A stretch of 64,000 nucleotides of DNA from Nageia nagi (lineage: Eukaryota; Pinophyta): assembly GCA_050084985.1 (NCBI GenBank), contig JBITNC010000001.1, positions 209,436,001-209,500,000 of the forward strand. The letters run 5' to 3'. The notes under the pieces were generated by a model. That model saw only the letters and a program-made list of their open reading frames with translations, was not told where the DNA came from and searched no databases. This document shows positions 20,196 to 34,423 of this stretch, piece by piece. A program made the translations under genes and the position numbers. Position 1 is the stretch's first letter. Every line of letters begins with the position of its first letter.

Positions 20196-23100
20196 GTATG
20201 TTCTAACCATTTTTAACTCAATTACAAGAAAAAGGTGTAACCATCACCCCATTAGAAAAAGCTACTTTTAAAATTAGAGCTTATGATAGTTCTTCCAAGA
20301 AACCACTAGGCATAGCTACCATCATGATTACAATAGAAGTTAGAACTATTCTAGCCAAGTTTCAAGTTATTGATGTTAAGTTATCTTATAACATGCTTTT
20401 AGGAAGACCTTGGATCCATGATATGAATGTTGTCCCTTCTACACTACATGGTCGACTAAAATTTGAATTCCAAGGAGAAGTACACATAATTTTAGCCAAT
20501 CCTAAGCCCTATGCACTATGCAATGCTACTAATTTTGAGAAGATGGATTTGGTTACACTTTTTTTTGAAATAAAACCCTTAGATGATCCCACATAAGTGG
20601 AAAATATAGATAAATAGGTACAAATCATGAAAATAGGTATGGGAACTTATAAAATAGATGATATAGACTTATTTGCATCCATTAAAGACTTGGAATGGCC
20701 TCAAATATTGGCTAGTTTGGCCTACTAGCAGTGTGCTATTTTGCATATAGGGTACTAGCATCATACAGATGGTGATGTTAGTGGCCCTTCTAGCTTTGAT
20801 TAGTTTGACATAATGAACCAATCTTCTATATATGATGTCCCTATGTCTTTTGATTCAAGTAACATCTTTCCTCTTGCTTTTGTTCAAAAGTATATGTTTA
20901 AGAAATGCAAGAACAAGGGAGGGGGTTTAGGAAAACTTGAGAAATGTATATCTAATTTTTCTATTTATCCTAAAAAATAGCTTACTAATATAGGTCAGGG
21001 TAGTGATGGATAGATCAAACAAAATTAGGATCCCATATAATTTGTTAAAACATCTAATATGATCAAATTATCTAATGAAATTGATGAAGATATATGGATT
21101 GATCATATCTTACCTCTTACCTTTGATTATTTCAGTACTAATGATGATTTGCTTGAATACTTGGGGGTACATTTAGAATTACCCATGTCTAATGAAAAAT
21201 TTCATGCCTCTTATATGCTTCATGAGTATGCTTACTTTGGCCAAGAGGTCAATTTTCATGATGTTTTATAGGTACAACCCTTAGAAGAAGATGAAATTAT
21301 TGATCCTACTATGAAGGATTTACCATCATTATTACAACAAAAGAAGGATCTTAGATTCCCACAAGAAGAGTTGCTAAACATTAACATTAGAATTAGATTG
21401 CTTCAAATTAGAGCAACCCTAGCCCCTTCTAAGCAAGAAAGATACAAATCTAAATTCATTACACATTTTGAAAATTTTTTTTAGTCTTATGATGACATGC
21501 TTGGGTTAGATCATTCATTTATCATGCATAATTTGCCATTAAAAGCAAATTCCAAGCCAATTAAGAAAAAGCCTAGAAAAATACATCCTTCTAAGGCCTT
21601 GTTAGTAAAAAAGGAGATTGAAAAATACTTGCAAGTAGGATTCATAGAGCCTATTGATTATTTAAATTGGATGTGCAATATTGTTCCTATTACTAAACCA
21701 ACTAGTGAAATATGTGTATGTACTAATTTTTGTGATATCAATAATGCTTGTCCTAAATATGATTTTCCATTACCCAATATTGATATGATTGTTCATATCA
21801 TAATTGGCCATGATATGTTGTCATTTATGGATGATTTTGTTGGTTATAATCAAATTTTAATTAATCTTTCACACTAACATAAAACATCTTTCATAATTCT
21901 TTGAGGTAATTTTTGTTGGAAGGTTATGCCTTTTGGATTAAAAAAATGTAAGTTCTACATATTAGAGAGCCATGGTCACTATGTTACATAAGAACATTCA
22001 TAAAATAATGGAGGCCTATGTTGATGATATCCTTATCAAATCAAAGTAAGGTGAAGACCATATCTAAGCCCTTAAAGAGGTATTCAACATTTTCTAAAGG
22101 TACAAATTAAGTTGCAAACACTTCAAAGTGTGCATTTGGAGTTACTTATAAAAAATTGTTAGGGTTCATGGTCTCAAATAGAGGAAATGATGTAGATACT
22201 AAGAAAGTAAAATACATTATTTATATGCCTCCTCAAAATTTGAAACAACTTAGAATCATTCAAGGAAAGATAAAGTTAATTAGGAGGTTCATCTCACAAC
22301 TAGGGGATAAGTTTATACCATTCACTCACTTACTTAAGAAAAATATCAAGTTTGTATGGGATGTGAATTGTCAAAAAACATTTGAAGATATAAAGCAATA
22401 TTTGCTCAATAGCCCTATCCTTGTTCCCATGGATTTTTCCCAACCTACTTACTTATATATTATATCCTCCTTGTATGTCATATGAACCAATTTGTGTCAA
22501 AAAATTGAAGATAATAAGGAGAGGGCTATCTATTATTTAAGCGAGACATTGATTGATTATAAGATAAGGTACACTCCTATGGAGAAGATTTACTTTGCTA
22601 TGATATTTACTAATGAAAAATTAAGGAATTACTTGTTATATTGCACCAAATATATTGTTATTCCTATTAATCCTTTAAAATATCTTATAGCTAAATAACA
22701 CTTATCAGGTAGATTTGCAAAGTCACTAATGTTATTGTAGGAATTTGATATTAATGTGGTGAAGCAAAAATTTGTTAAAGGATAGGAAATTGTAGATCTG
22801 ATAGCACATTTCCCTTAGGAAGGTAAAAATATGGTCCATAAATAATTTCTTAACATTTTTTAAGAGGATCCATGGTGCTAGCAACCTAGTGACCTATTAG
22901 TGGTGTGACTTTGAGGAGATCTTCATCCCTAATTATTATAATTATATTCTAAAACATAAACCTATAGTTTGGACCCTATATTTTGATGGTTCTAAATGAA
23001 TTTGTAGAGTAGGGCCAAGTATTATTTTTTTCTCTCTTACTAATCAAGTAATCCTTATTGCATACAAATTGGATTTCAAATGCAATAATAATATGGTTGA

Positions 23101-24705
23101 GTATAAGGCTATAATATTGGGATTAAAGGTGGATTTAGAATTGAAAATCATAGACATAAAAATTTATGTGGATTCATAGCTTATGGTAAACCAATTGAAG
23201 GGTATTTATGATACCAATGATGAGAAACTAAAGACTTATAGGGTGGTTGTGATTAACTTATTACAAAGCCTTGATAGATATACTATTAATACCATTCTTA
23301 CGACTAATAACAAATATGTAGATGTTATGGAAAATGTAGTCTCTTTGGTACCAATTGAGCTTGAATATGAGGAGACCATTCTCACTATCTATAAGTTAAG
23401 TTCTCAATCTTACAAAACTCATATTCATTCTATTTTATCCTATATTATTACCAATGATGATGCTTTTAAATATTGGTACTTTGATATATATTGATACTTA
23501 AAAGACCAAAGCATTCCTTATAGATATACTAAGAATGATAGATTAATATTAAGAAGGCTTGCTATGAAATATGCTATTATTAGTGATGTTTTATATAGAA
23601 GATCCTTTGATGTTGCCTTGTTGATATGTTTAACATAGGATGAGATAGATACTTCTTTAGAGCAAGCTCATGATGGATTATGTGGTGGCCATTTTCATAC
23701 AAAAGTTCTTTATAAAAGATCTTGAGAATAGGGTACTATTGGTGCACTATGAAAGACAATTATCAAACTCATGTGAAAGTATGTGTGCAATGCCAAAAGC
23801 ATGCAAACTTAGAAAACTAATCAACTCAAGAATTCAAATCCATTATTTCTCCATGGCCCTTTCCTACCTGGGGCATAGATTTGATTGGTATGATTAATCC
23901 TCATTCTAGACAAGGACACAAGTTTTTCATCACAACTATAGAATATACTAGTAAGTGGGTAGAAGACATCCCCATGAAATCAATTATACAATAAAAGATT
24001 ATTGTATTCCTTACAAAGTACATCATCAATAGATTTGATGTGCCACAAATATCAATCATGGATAATGGTCCAAATTTCAAGGGTAAAGATATGCAAGTAT
24101 TTTTAAAAAGTTTCACATCACATAAACCTTTTCTTCAATTTACTTCCCTAAAGGTAATGGTCAAGTTGAAGTAATAAACAAGACACTTAAGATTATTCTT
24201 ACCAAAATATAGGATAAATACAAAAGAGATTGGTATGAGCAATTGCCATATGCACTATGGGCCTACAAAACTAGTATCTAAATAGCCAATGGGGAGATGA
24301 GGCCATTCTCCCACTTGAGATAGAGATTTCTTTGTTTAGGATCTCTTTACAAGGTGATGTTTTATATGAGGATGCAAGAAAAGTAATATTACAACAATTA
24401 CAAATGTTAGATGAAAAAGAATTAGAGCCCTTGAACATCAAAAGGTTTACCATGTCAAACTTAAGAGAGAATTTGGCAAGAAGATAAAATCTAAAAAGCT
24501 CAAAATAGAGGACCTAGTATTAAAAGAGAATATCAACAAAATAGGAGCAAATGAGGAGGCTAAAGGAAAATTTGAACCTAATTAGTTGGGTCCATATGTT
24601 TTTGATGATGTAATAGGATCAAGAGCATATAGGTTATCAACTTTTTATGGTAATGAGGAATCAAAGACCTCTAGTTCCATCCATATCAAATGCTTTTACA
24701 CTTGA
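20196..24705 (+). pseudogene. Element C pol (broken), resumed after element A
   Basis: Protease resumes at the duplicated GTATG and reaches LLGRPWIHDM near 20400. RT: PIDYLNWMCNIVPITKP (about 21650), LSFMDDFVGYNQI (21820) and a YVDD remnant near 22018. RNase H follows to about 22850, then the archaeal-type RNase H (LYFDGSK near 22980, YVDS near 23170, MVNQLKGIYD). Integrase spans about 23640-24500, with Asp regions in GIDLIGMI (23876) and IMDNGPNFKG (24056). A terminal HIKCFYT precedes a TGA near 24703. Frameshifts (for example the T run near 20210) and many TAG/TAA codons make it dead. No chromodomain. Confidence 0.83.
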
Positions 24706-24863
24706 ATAGCATAGCTCTATGCCCATACAAAATAATTCATATTAAACATAGGGGAATAACTTATATTTACTTTCTATACAAATCTAAGCATGAAACAGTG
24801 CCAATGGCATGCTTGACTATTAGCATGATGTTAATGGCATGCAAAACAAACTTTACAATCTAA

Positions 24864-25420
24864 TATCTTCAAATCATGGATATAAAAATGCATGATTATC
24901 AATGGCCCAGAAAATGGTTAGTGAGAGTTCCCTCACTTAAAATTTAACTAGCAATACAACCATTAATAATTTGTTAATATTGGCTCATCTCTAATGGATG
25001 ATATATTTTGCTATGTATCCACATGATTTTTTCTTTGAACCCATATAAGGCATACTATCTTCAGATCATGGACATATAAAATCCATGATCATTGATGGTC
25101 AATGAAATGGTTAATGAGAGTTCCCTCACTTAAAAGTAAATTGATGATACAACCATTAGCAATTTGTTGACACTAGCTCATCTCCAATGGATGATACATT
25201 TTGCTAGGTGTCCACATGGTTTTTTCTTTGAACCTATCTAAAGCATACTATCTTTAGATCATAGACATACAAATGTATGATCACCAATGGCCATCAATAC
25301 GGCTAGTGAGAGTTCCTTCACTTAAAAGATAAATTGATTATGCAATTATAAGTAATATTGCTAACATTATATCATCTCTAATGGATGATGTAGGTTACTA
25401 TGCATCCATACCTTTATTTT
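24864..25420 (+). repeat. Three-copy 193-bp tandem repeat in the 3' region of element C
   Basis: Units start at 24864, 25057 and 25250, each opening with ATCTTYARATCATRGA and containing AGTGAGAGTTCCYTCACTTAAAA. The units differ by scattered substitutions; the third is slightly shortened. Tat elements are known for tandem repeats at this position, some of which seeded satellites. Confidence 0.9.
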
Positions 25421-25910
25421 TTAGCTAACACTTAATTGTAGGTACATAAATCCAAAAGAATAGAAGCAAATTATAATCAAAACTAGGGTGTTAGCACTAT
25501 GGTCACTATCTTTTAAGCTACTAGCAATGTACATTTCATTACCATTTCCACCCAACCAAAGCATAACCTTTCTATTTTGACGTATGGATATAAGTGCATC
25601 ACCTTCCTAGGTATCTAACATAATGGAATGACTAGATTCATAATTCAAATAGTATAAAGGAGGCACATCATATCTTCCATCTCTAGCCTTGGATATGGAT
25701 TTCTACAATCATCCAAACATCATCTAAATAGTATTCCTACAAACAACTTCTTCAACAACTTTTTCCTTAGCTACTCTACTTAATGATATTTCCTAGGGTA
25801 CCCAAGTCAAAGGGGGGGTAGCATAAGGACCCTCATCATCATTCAAGGAGCATCAACAAAAGCATAAAAAAAAATTCATTATTTCAATCACACATCCAAA
25901 GAAGCAAAAA
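25421..25910 (+). other. 3' untranslated part of element C
   Basis: Non-coding, AT-rich. It contains a G-run (AAAGGGGGGGTAGC near 25813), and the sequence just before the LTR, AAAGAAGCAAAAA, is a plausible decayed polypurine tract. Confidence 0.45.
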
Positions 25911-26430
25911 TGTATATGCATAAAAATAAACCTTTATGTATTTAATAAATCATTTTAATCCCTTAATAATGTATTATTTAAAAAGGGATAAAAATGTATA
26001 AAAGAGGTGTAGGTCATGTATTTGACCCTTATGGAGTGTACAAGGGGTCAAAATATCAAATTCATGTAAACTTGTATCATATATAAAGGCATAATTTAAT
26101 GAACTATAAATCATGAGTGAATCATGGGTTAATAATCATTTCAAGCTAATAAAAGGATTATAAATTGAATATCATTTGAAGGATTACAACATGCTTTGTC
26201 TATATATATTGTACATCTATTATTCTATAAGTTTGCATGTATATTCATCATTTGATTATTCACTAATTCATTCATCACTACATTCTTGTTCATGTTGGTT
26301 ATTCCACTCATCTTATAGCATCGATGGCATGCCAATTCTAGGATTTCAATGGCATACTTATTCATCAATGTATGCTTTTCTCTTTGTGCATTTTCCCCAT
26401 TTGTATTAATTGCATTATTTAGCATCTATA
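25911..26430 (+). repeat. 3' LTR of element C
   Basis: Starts TGTATATGC and aligns with 88-730, including ACCTTTATGTATTTAATAAATC near the start and GCATTATTTAGCATCTA at the end. It lacks about 130 bp present in the 5' copy. Confidence 0.8.
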
Positions 26431-26532
26431 ATGTTAGCATTATATAAGAGAAATACTAGGAGGATGAAAATAGACATCTACATAGACTACTAATTGAACA
26501 AGACCTTATAATATACAAGTTATAGGATTCTC

Positions 26533-26870
26533 TTATGCATAAAAGGGTTTTAAGTGTTTCACATTGGTTAACAATTTATCTATCTTTCCATAAATTATTT
26601 TACTATTCTATATGCCCTATTAGAATATTTTGCTTTGATTATATATGGAACCATATAATTTGACTCAAATTCACCTTTAGCTTTCTTTTCATGTTGTGAT
26701 TTGTGATGATTTTCTTTAAGTACTAGGTCACTAACTTCAAATTATCTTGGTATAATATTATTTCCATATGCTTTATTGGTTCTTTTATTATAGGCTCTAG
26801 TTTATTGTAAAGCATGGATCCTTTTCTCATCTAAGCCTTTTAACTATCTTAATGTTGCTTTCCTTTATTT
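26533..26870 (-). pseudogene. Integrase C-terminal fragment of another Tat-like element
   Basis: Minus-strand reading gives LDEKRIHALQ, then VSDLVLKENHHKSQHEKK, then GEFESNYMVPYIIK and a terminal VKHLKPFYA before a stop at 26533-26535. These align in order with the integrase tail of elements A and C (LDEKCINALE, GDLVLKENQQ, GPYIIKKK). Everything upstream has decayed beyond recognition. It lies just outside element C and is probably the host into which C inserted. Confidence 0.7.
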
Positions 26871-29500
26871 TTTCCAATTGATTATGCCTTCCAAAGATAC
26901 CCTTAGTGATGATAGTTTGTAAACAACCACTAAAATGATACCAAAATATTTCATAATTTTTTTTATTAAATACATTCAATAATAAAATCAAATGAATAAT
27001 CTAAGTGATAATTTAATTAATACAATTCTACAATTCATGGACCATGAATGCCATAGACTTTACATATCTTTGGTTAACAATATTTTATAATAACTTATCA
27101 CATTCTTGATATCACATCACTAACCACTTATACAAAAGTTTACTAACATGAGAACCTCCTAAAAAAGTGTCAAGATGAAAAAATTATGGCCAAAGCCATA
27201 CAATCAACCATATTACACTTGCATAATAAGTAATTACAAGATTTTGTTTTCTTCAAGATCTTCAATCTTCTTTATCCACCAATATATACTATTGTCTTGT
27301 TCAGAGAGTAGTAGATTATGTAGGGATTTAAGAAAACTCTTTCATTGATATGCATAACTAAATATAATATATATATACACTTATACATTCAAATTCAATC
27401 AACATTGAATACAAACTTAGTTTCAATCATTGAAAAAGTACCAAAGTAATTCACAACAATTCACAAAGCAATGTTCATTAAGATACATATTCAACAAAAT
27501 ATTCTTCATGAACTCTTTATCACTTGCTATACTCACCCTATACAAATTATGTATCATTATTTATTACTTAATACATTCATCTTCAAAAGAAATAATATTA
27601 TACCATTGCATCAATCAAGTTAAGAAAACAACATATCATGCATCAAACATAATACTTAATCATTTTACAACATAGGATCGTAAGATCAAGATGGTCTTCT
27701 ATGATTAGCAATATATCCTACATAATATTAGCTTGCTATCATGACCCATAAATAATATCTCAATAATATCAAACCATAACTAAAGCATAGAGTTCAACCA
27801 AATATAAATTGCCTAAGGATTCATAATAACCTATCTTATTTTATTATAACAAAAATAATTTAAAACATAAATAGAAATATCCCCACATGAACAACATCCA
27901 ATATTCAAAAGTAGAAAACCAAACTCAACCATTGAACAAAATTTGGATTTTACTTCATGATTCTTAAATTGAAAGAATATCGTAATATACAAGCAATAAT
28001 TAGCACCAAACATATCATCATTTGAAAACTCACCTTATCCAAGGTATCAATTATTTATATCAAAGGAAATACCATTTATTCACAAAATGTGGTAACATTA
28101 AACCATGACTAATTCCTAGAGTCCAATTAAATAAGGTAGTCAATAGGTATTAAAATGAAGTAACAATAATCACACAATCATTAGTAGTTGATAAATAGAT
28201 ATAATATAAGATAATAATTATTATTATCATCCTTGAACAAGAGCCTTTGTATATTCCCTATTTCTTTTATACCATAAAAAAATTAATATTAAAGATATGG
28301 AACACATCTTTATACAATAATTTAAAAAATTCTTAAAAGATTAATATTAATTTTTTTTTGTCAAAATAATATTTTTGAGCTACTATTATATCATGTTTAT
28401 AATAATATTTCTAATCTATAATGTTTTATCATTTAAAAAAAAATAATACTATTAACCTATTCATACACTATATTACTTTCTAAATAATGTTTTAATCTAT
28501 CCATAAATAATATTATATTATTGTTCCAATTTAATATTTTAATTTTGTCATGTGACTACCACTAAATTACTTTCAAATAATATTTTCCATCTATAGCATG
28601 ATATTATTACTATTTTGATATCATACATTGGTGCATATTGAGTCCCATGTTCAATTCCCACTAGTAATGACATACATTGTACTCCCTAAACAATTATCCC
28701 ATAGACTGCTCTTGGTCTCCTGTGGACATTAATAAACTTTCTTTCTTTCTATCATTTTATACCTTAAATAAATATACTAATATGTATTACTACTCCACAA
28801 TCCACATCTCTTTAATGAATATGGAGAATAGTTTAATAATCATTTACTAATCAAAATCTTCATTACAATAATTTAATAAATTAAATTGATTCAAATTATT
28901 TTAAGCTTTCAAATATTTACTAGAATATATCAGACTTTATTCATTTATAATATTTTTTCTAGATAATATTATATAATTTTTCATAAATAATAATGCTATA
29001 TCATCTTCAATAAATAAATATTTAACTCAAATATTTACATTGATTAATAATATTATAATATAATATTGTTGAAATTACATATTGGTTGCTCACTTCACTA
29101 GCTAGTAACATAGACATCGAAAGCAATAGTAACATAATTCCAATCAATCAATTCACCTTATTTACATAAGGTTTTATATCTTGAAAAAAATAAAAATAAA
29201 TGATTAAATTGATATACTTTCTCAAAGGATGTCATCTCTTTTATTAAATTTGTTTGCATAATAATAACATATCCATTACCATACCTTGAGGGTGATTTGT
29301 AATAGGTTTATACATACATTAAAACTCCTATAAAAAAAAATTACTACCATAGGTAGAGGGAATAGAAATGGAAGCCAAGTACAAGTGAAGATAATTCAAA
29401 TGAATTATTTGACATGATGAATGCTTGATATTCATATTATATGAAGCATATCTTATTGCAATTATATTTATTATTTATATAAACCTATTTGATTATAATA
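26871..29500. other. AT-rich intergenic DNA without recognisable genes
   Basis: No open frame with a recognisable domain on either strand. Contains T- and A-runs and short AATAATATTATT-type simple sequence. Most likely decayed transposon remains. Confidence 0.5.
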
Positions 29501-29501
29501 G

Positions 29502-30147
<646 letters not shown>

Positions 30148-33100
30148 ACCATAGGATAAAAAAATGACTTTTAAACATGAAAAATGGTTTTTTTTCCATT
30201 TTTGGGAAAATTTTGAAATTTCCTCAAAAAAATGGAAAAAATGTCATTTTTAAGTTCAAAAAAGGGTCATTTAAATGGTGTTTAAATGCAAAAAAAATGT
30301 GGAAAAAACTTTGAAGACATTGAAAAGATGTAGGTTTGACTACACATTTTTCAAACTTTCTAAACATATTTTTTCCTCCAAAATATGTCATTTAAATGTG
30401 AAATATGCTAAGAAAATGTAGGAGAATCCAACTTAAAACACCTCACTATACCTACTATTTTTGGCATTTTTTGCATAAAACATGCATTTAAACATAGAAA
30501 AAATATGTATTTAGAGGAAAATACGTTGGTTGATAGAAGGAAAACCCATGTTTGGAAGGAAAAGATGCCAAAAAATATTTTTTTACATCTAAACACTATT
30601 TAAATAGCTGAAAAATATCAAATACACCATGAAAACATAGGATGCATTAGGTAGCAAGGGAGAAGGAATAAAGGGGGGAAGGGTTTTTCCCCTCATTTTT
30701 GCTTTGCAAGGCTTGGAGAAAGAGAGAGGAGCTATAGCATGAATGACTAAGGGAGAGTTTTTAAGACACCAAAATACTAAAAGAGTTGGATAGATTTTAA
30801 CAATATGTGACTCCAATTGAGGGGGTTCATGGAAAATATCAACATTTCAATTTTCATCTATGTGGCAAGCCTATCCAAGGAATAATTACAAGGTTTAAAG
30901 GGCATCTTTTCAAGAGACCAAGGAGTTATGTAGAGAGTTTTCTAAAAGTAACTCTAGATCTTGCTTTGGATGTAATTAGAGCCTTAGATTCTATTATTGA
31001 AAAAAAAGAGAAGAAATAAGCATTTTGAATGGAGCTAGGAGGGATAAGGTATTGAAATGGAAATGTATCAATTCCAAGTGTATGTGGTAGTGCAAGTGCT
31101 AGTAGGCCTAATGGAAGTGGATACCCTAGAAGGGTTGGAGTCCATGCCTACTTTCAACCTTGAATAACTCTTGGATCCCAACAATCCATTATGAGTATGT
31201 TGAAGAACAAGGAGAAGAAAGAAGCTAATTTGATGTTGGGAAAATTGATCTATTATGAAGGAGTTCCAATCCACATTACCAAGAGTGTATTTTGGTAACC
31301 AATAATTGATGCAATGGATAACGCTATACCTAGGCATGTAAGCCCTACTCATGTAAAAATGCAAGGGTCTTTCATGAAGGATCTCAAGAAAGAAGTCCAT
31401 GATAGGTACGTAAATAGTGATATCAAATTTTAATAGATAGTATGTATTACATTTTTTAAATTACTCTTTTTATTTAGTTATTTTATAATTTATTTTACTT
31501 TTTTTATAATGATTGATAATGAAGAATCTTGGAAGTTATTGGGTTGCACAATATTATCTAATGGGTGGTTAGATAGTAAGATTAGAAGCTTGATTAATTT
31601 TTTGGTATACTCCAAATATGGGATAATATTCAAGAAATCCATTGATCCATCTGATAAGTTAAAAGATGTAAACTTGTTATGTAACTTATTGGATCCATTT
31701 GCAAAGGAGGTGGGGTCAGAGCATGTTGTTTAGGTGATCACAAAAAACATTACTATTTATGTTACAGTAGGTAGCAAGCTCATGAATATGTATCCCTCCT
31801 TGTATTGGACTCCATGTGCTTATCATTACATTGATATTCTTTTGGTGGACATAGAAAAAATGGCTTGGGTGAAAGATGTGGTTGACCAAGTAAGAAAAAT
31901 CATGAGATACATCTATCTTATCTTATTTTATCTTATCATATTTTTATCTTATTTTATATTCTTACTCTTAGACTATCTTAATTTTTAATTTCTTTTCTTG
32001 TATTACTAGGTATATTTATAATAAAACCATTATTCTTAGTATGATGAGGAGGTACACCAATAATAGGGACTTGTTGCACCTAGGAGTTACACTTTTCACC
32101 TCCAATTTCATTAGCCTTTAGTTTCTATTTTAGAACATGTATGAGTTGCATCCAATGTTTATTTCTAGAGAGAGAAGAATCATGATCCCAAAGGGTATGT
32201 TCATGTATTCATTATTATCCATTGATAATTTTTGGGCAATTCTCAAAGAGATTTGTAGCATGACAACACCACTTGTATGAGTCCTTCATCTAGTTGATAG
32301 TGATAGGCCCATTATGGGCTATTTGTATGAGGCTATGACTAGAGATAAGGAGGCCATAATGTATAATGAGGATAATGAGGATAATGAGTTTAATAATAAG
32401 AACATAGATTTTTGGTCTCTCATTAATGAATGTTGTTGGAATATGTTGTATCACCCTATTTATGGAGTAGGGGCCATCTTAAACCCTATCTTGTATTTTA
32501 CACCAAACTCAAAATACAATATTGATACTCATGCTAACTTAGGGCTTACAAAATGTGTAGTTGGTATGGTTCAAGATCCTATTATTCAATCCAAAATCTT
32601 CAAGGAGCTTAATTCATACAAGCACTCAAGAGGCCTCTTAGGTTATCAATCCATTAGAGAGGCACATTTCATGATTGCTCTAGGTGAGAAAACTAAAAAG
32701 TTCATGCATTACTTTTAAGTTCTACATTTATACATTTAGGCATTTAAATATTTAATATTTTCTAATTTGATATTACTAAATTTTATATAATTATGGTGGG
32801 CAAATTTATGAGGTGAAACACCTAATTTGTAAAGATTTAACATCTGCATCCTTAGTCAAACATGTAGCACTTCAATATGTGAGTGTAATTGGAGTGCATT
32901 TGAAAAACTTCACTCTAATATGTGCAACAGGTTAGTAATTTCATTCATTTCAATTATGATTCCTTTCAAATTTCAAAATGCAATGGAAATTTCTTACTTC
33001 TAGAATCTCACTCTCAATTATCATTAACTCATTCTCTCATTTTTTTATGTTAATAGGTTGATAACATAATGCTTGAATGATATTGTGTACATATATGTCA

Positions 33101-34423
33101 ACCTATGATTGTATGTGAGGTAATTGCAAAAGTAAGATGAGGATGAGACCATTAAATTGACTACCATTGATCCCTCATATAGGTTATCTTCTTCATTTTT
33201 ACTCCCACCTAGTACCCCCTACATGTGATTTTTAAAATATCTTGATAGGTTTGATAAAATTGTAAATGTTGACTTGCTTTTTTTGTTGTTTTGATAGTGG
33301 TGCAACTCTAGTGGATGTAGTGGTAGATCCAAAGGAGGAGTTACATGAAGTATTTTAAGAAGAATGGCTTGATATGGAGTAGGAGATAGATGAACTTGTA
33401 GATGAGGGCAAGGAGGAGGAGCATGAAGAAGATGAGGAGGGGGAGGAGGAGGAGGAGCATCACCATTTTGATCCATTTCCTCATATGGAGATTGATCATG
33501 GTGTTGGACCTCACCAAGTTTATGAGAGTTAGGTTTTCTAATACATTAAGAGTGAGCTTGATGATGATGAGCCACTCATTCAATATTATAGGATTTGATA
33601 AAAGCCCCACAAGAGTGTTAGTAGTGGTTCTAGTAGTTTCAAATTGCATCCTCATAGTAATCCTACCACTATGAGACCACTTTTTGATTCTCAATCTACT
33701 ACCACACCTATTAGTGGAGCACATGGTAATGGTATTGGTAGTACTAGTGGTGGTGGTCAATTACATAGTAAAAGGGATAGAGCCCTAGACCAAACATATT
33801 GATGAGGCCCTAGGGCCCACACATGAAGTCATGACTCATAAGACATCATATTTAGTTATTTAGTATTATTTTTATTTTGTACTTTTTTGGTTCTTGGAAG
33901 TGGACACTTAGTGGTATTATGAGTGTATGGATAGTGTCATAGTACTACTAGTAGTAGATTTATAACTTATGATCTGATAAACATTTTGTAGATGCCTTTT
34001 ATTTTCATATATCGATGATATAATTTATGAAATATGAATGTGTTAGCAACTTGGTAGTTGGTAGATGATATGATCATTTATGTTAATGATTTAATCATTT
34101 ATGGAAATAAGATAAGCATATTGTATAGAAAAAGTTAAAAAAATTTGCATTTTTTTAATTTTTCAATGCATCACACTTTTTCCTCAAATTTTCTATTTTT
34201 TCCCCATCTTTTTTCTATTTATTTGCCATATTTTCCATTTTTGATTATGTATTTTTGCCATATTTTTTATTTCTTTTCCATTTTTTGTCCATTTTTTCTA
34301 TATTTACATTTTTTTAGAGTTGTAAATTTTTGTTGTATTCAACATATTTTGACTGTTTAATGGCCATTTTTACATCTTTGTCCCTAGGAAATATTTTTAA
34401 AAACCATGTTTTTATTCTATGGT
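30148..34423 (+). mobile_element. Decayed hAT-superfamily DNA transposon
   Basis: Encodes a BED finger, DUF659 and hAT dimerisation region in order on the plus strand. Imperfect terminal inverted repeats are visible: ACCATAGGATAAAAA at 30148 against the reverse complement ACCATAGAATAAAAA at 34409-34423. Subterminal stretches rich in CCATTTTT and its complement lie inside both ends, as in many hAT elements. No convincing 8-bp target duplication is seen (TAGTTGAA against TAAAAGAC), so the exact ends are tentative. Confidence 0.6.
30800..33800 (+). pseudogene. hAT transposase (BED zinc finger + DUF659 + dimerisation domain), broken
   Basis: BED finger at about 30833-30920 (GKYQHFNFHLCGKPIQGIIT, then RFKGHLF), where the first Cys of the finger is Phe. 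Then YEGVPIHITKSVFW and MDNAIPRHVSP (31250-31340), a likely donor GTACGT at 31406, DUF659 at 31509-31900 (INFLVYSKYGIIFKKSIDPS, LYWTPCAYHYID), a probable intron about 31920-32010 ending TTACTAG, IYNKTIILSMMRRYTNNRD, and the block to about 32718. The dimerisation domain is at 32795-32940 (SQTCSTSICECNWSAFEK). An acidic tail with a GAG-rich run lies at 33340-33530. Asp residues expected in DGW and TDN are Asn and Lys (SNGWLD, ITKN). Stops are frequent. Confidence 0.8.

Larger units (their letters stand above)
88..26430 (+). mobile_element. Element C: old Tat-type Ty3/gypsy retrotransposon, split by element A
   Basis: The two LTR copies (88-730 and 25911-26430) align over most of their length. 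Both begin TGTAKATGC and end near TTTAGCATCTA. Flanking pentamers GTGTT (83-87) and ATGTT (26431-26435) form a one-mismatch target duplication. The internal region carries gag, protease, RT, RNase H, a second archaeal-type RNase H and integrase in that order, which is the Tat lineage arrangement. Every domain has stops and frameshifts, so the copy is dead. Removing element A and one duplicated pentamer leaves about 8.5 kb. LTR divergence is clearly larger than in A or B, and nesting shows that C is older than A. Confidence 0.85.

Noticed and set aside
28610-28745. Possible SINE or LINE tail (GTTCAATTCCC resembling a B box; later a CTTTCTTTC tail); a similar string lies near 56060
   Set aside because: No A box at the right distance, no target duplication and no second copy in the window.
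33219-33760. Pro-rich and Arg/Met-rich frames on both strands
   Set aside because: Other-frame shadows of the acidic GAG-rich tail of the hAT transposase.
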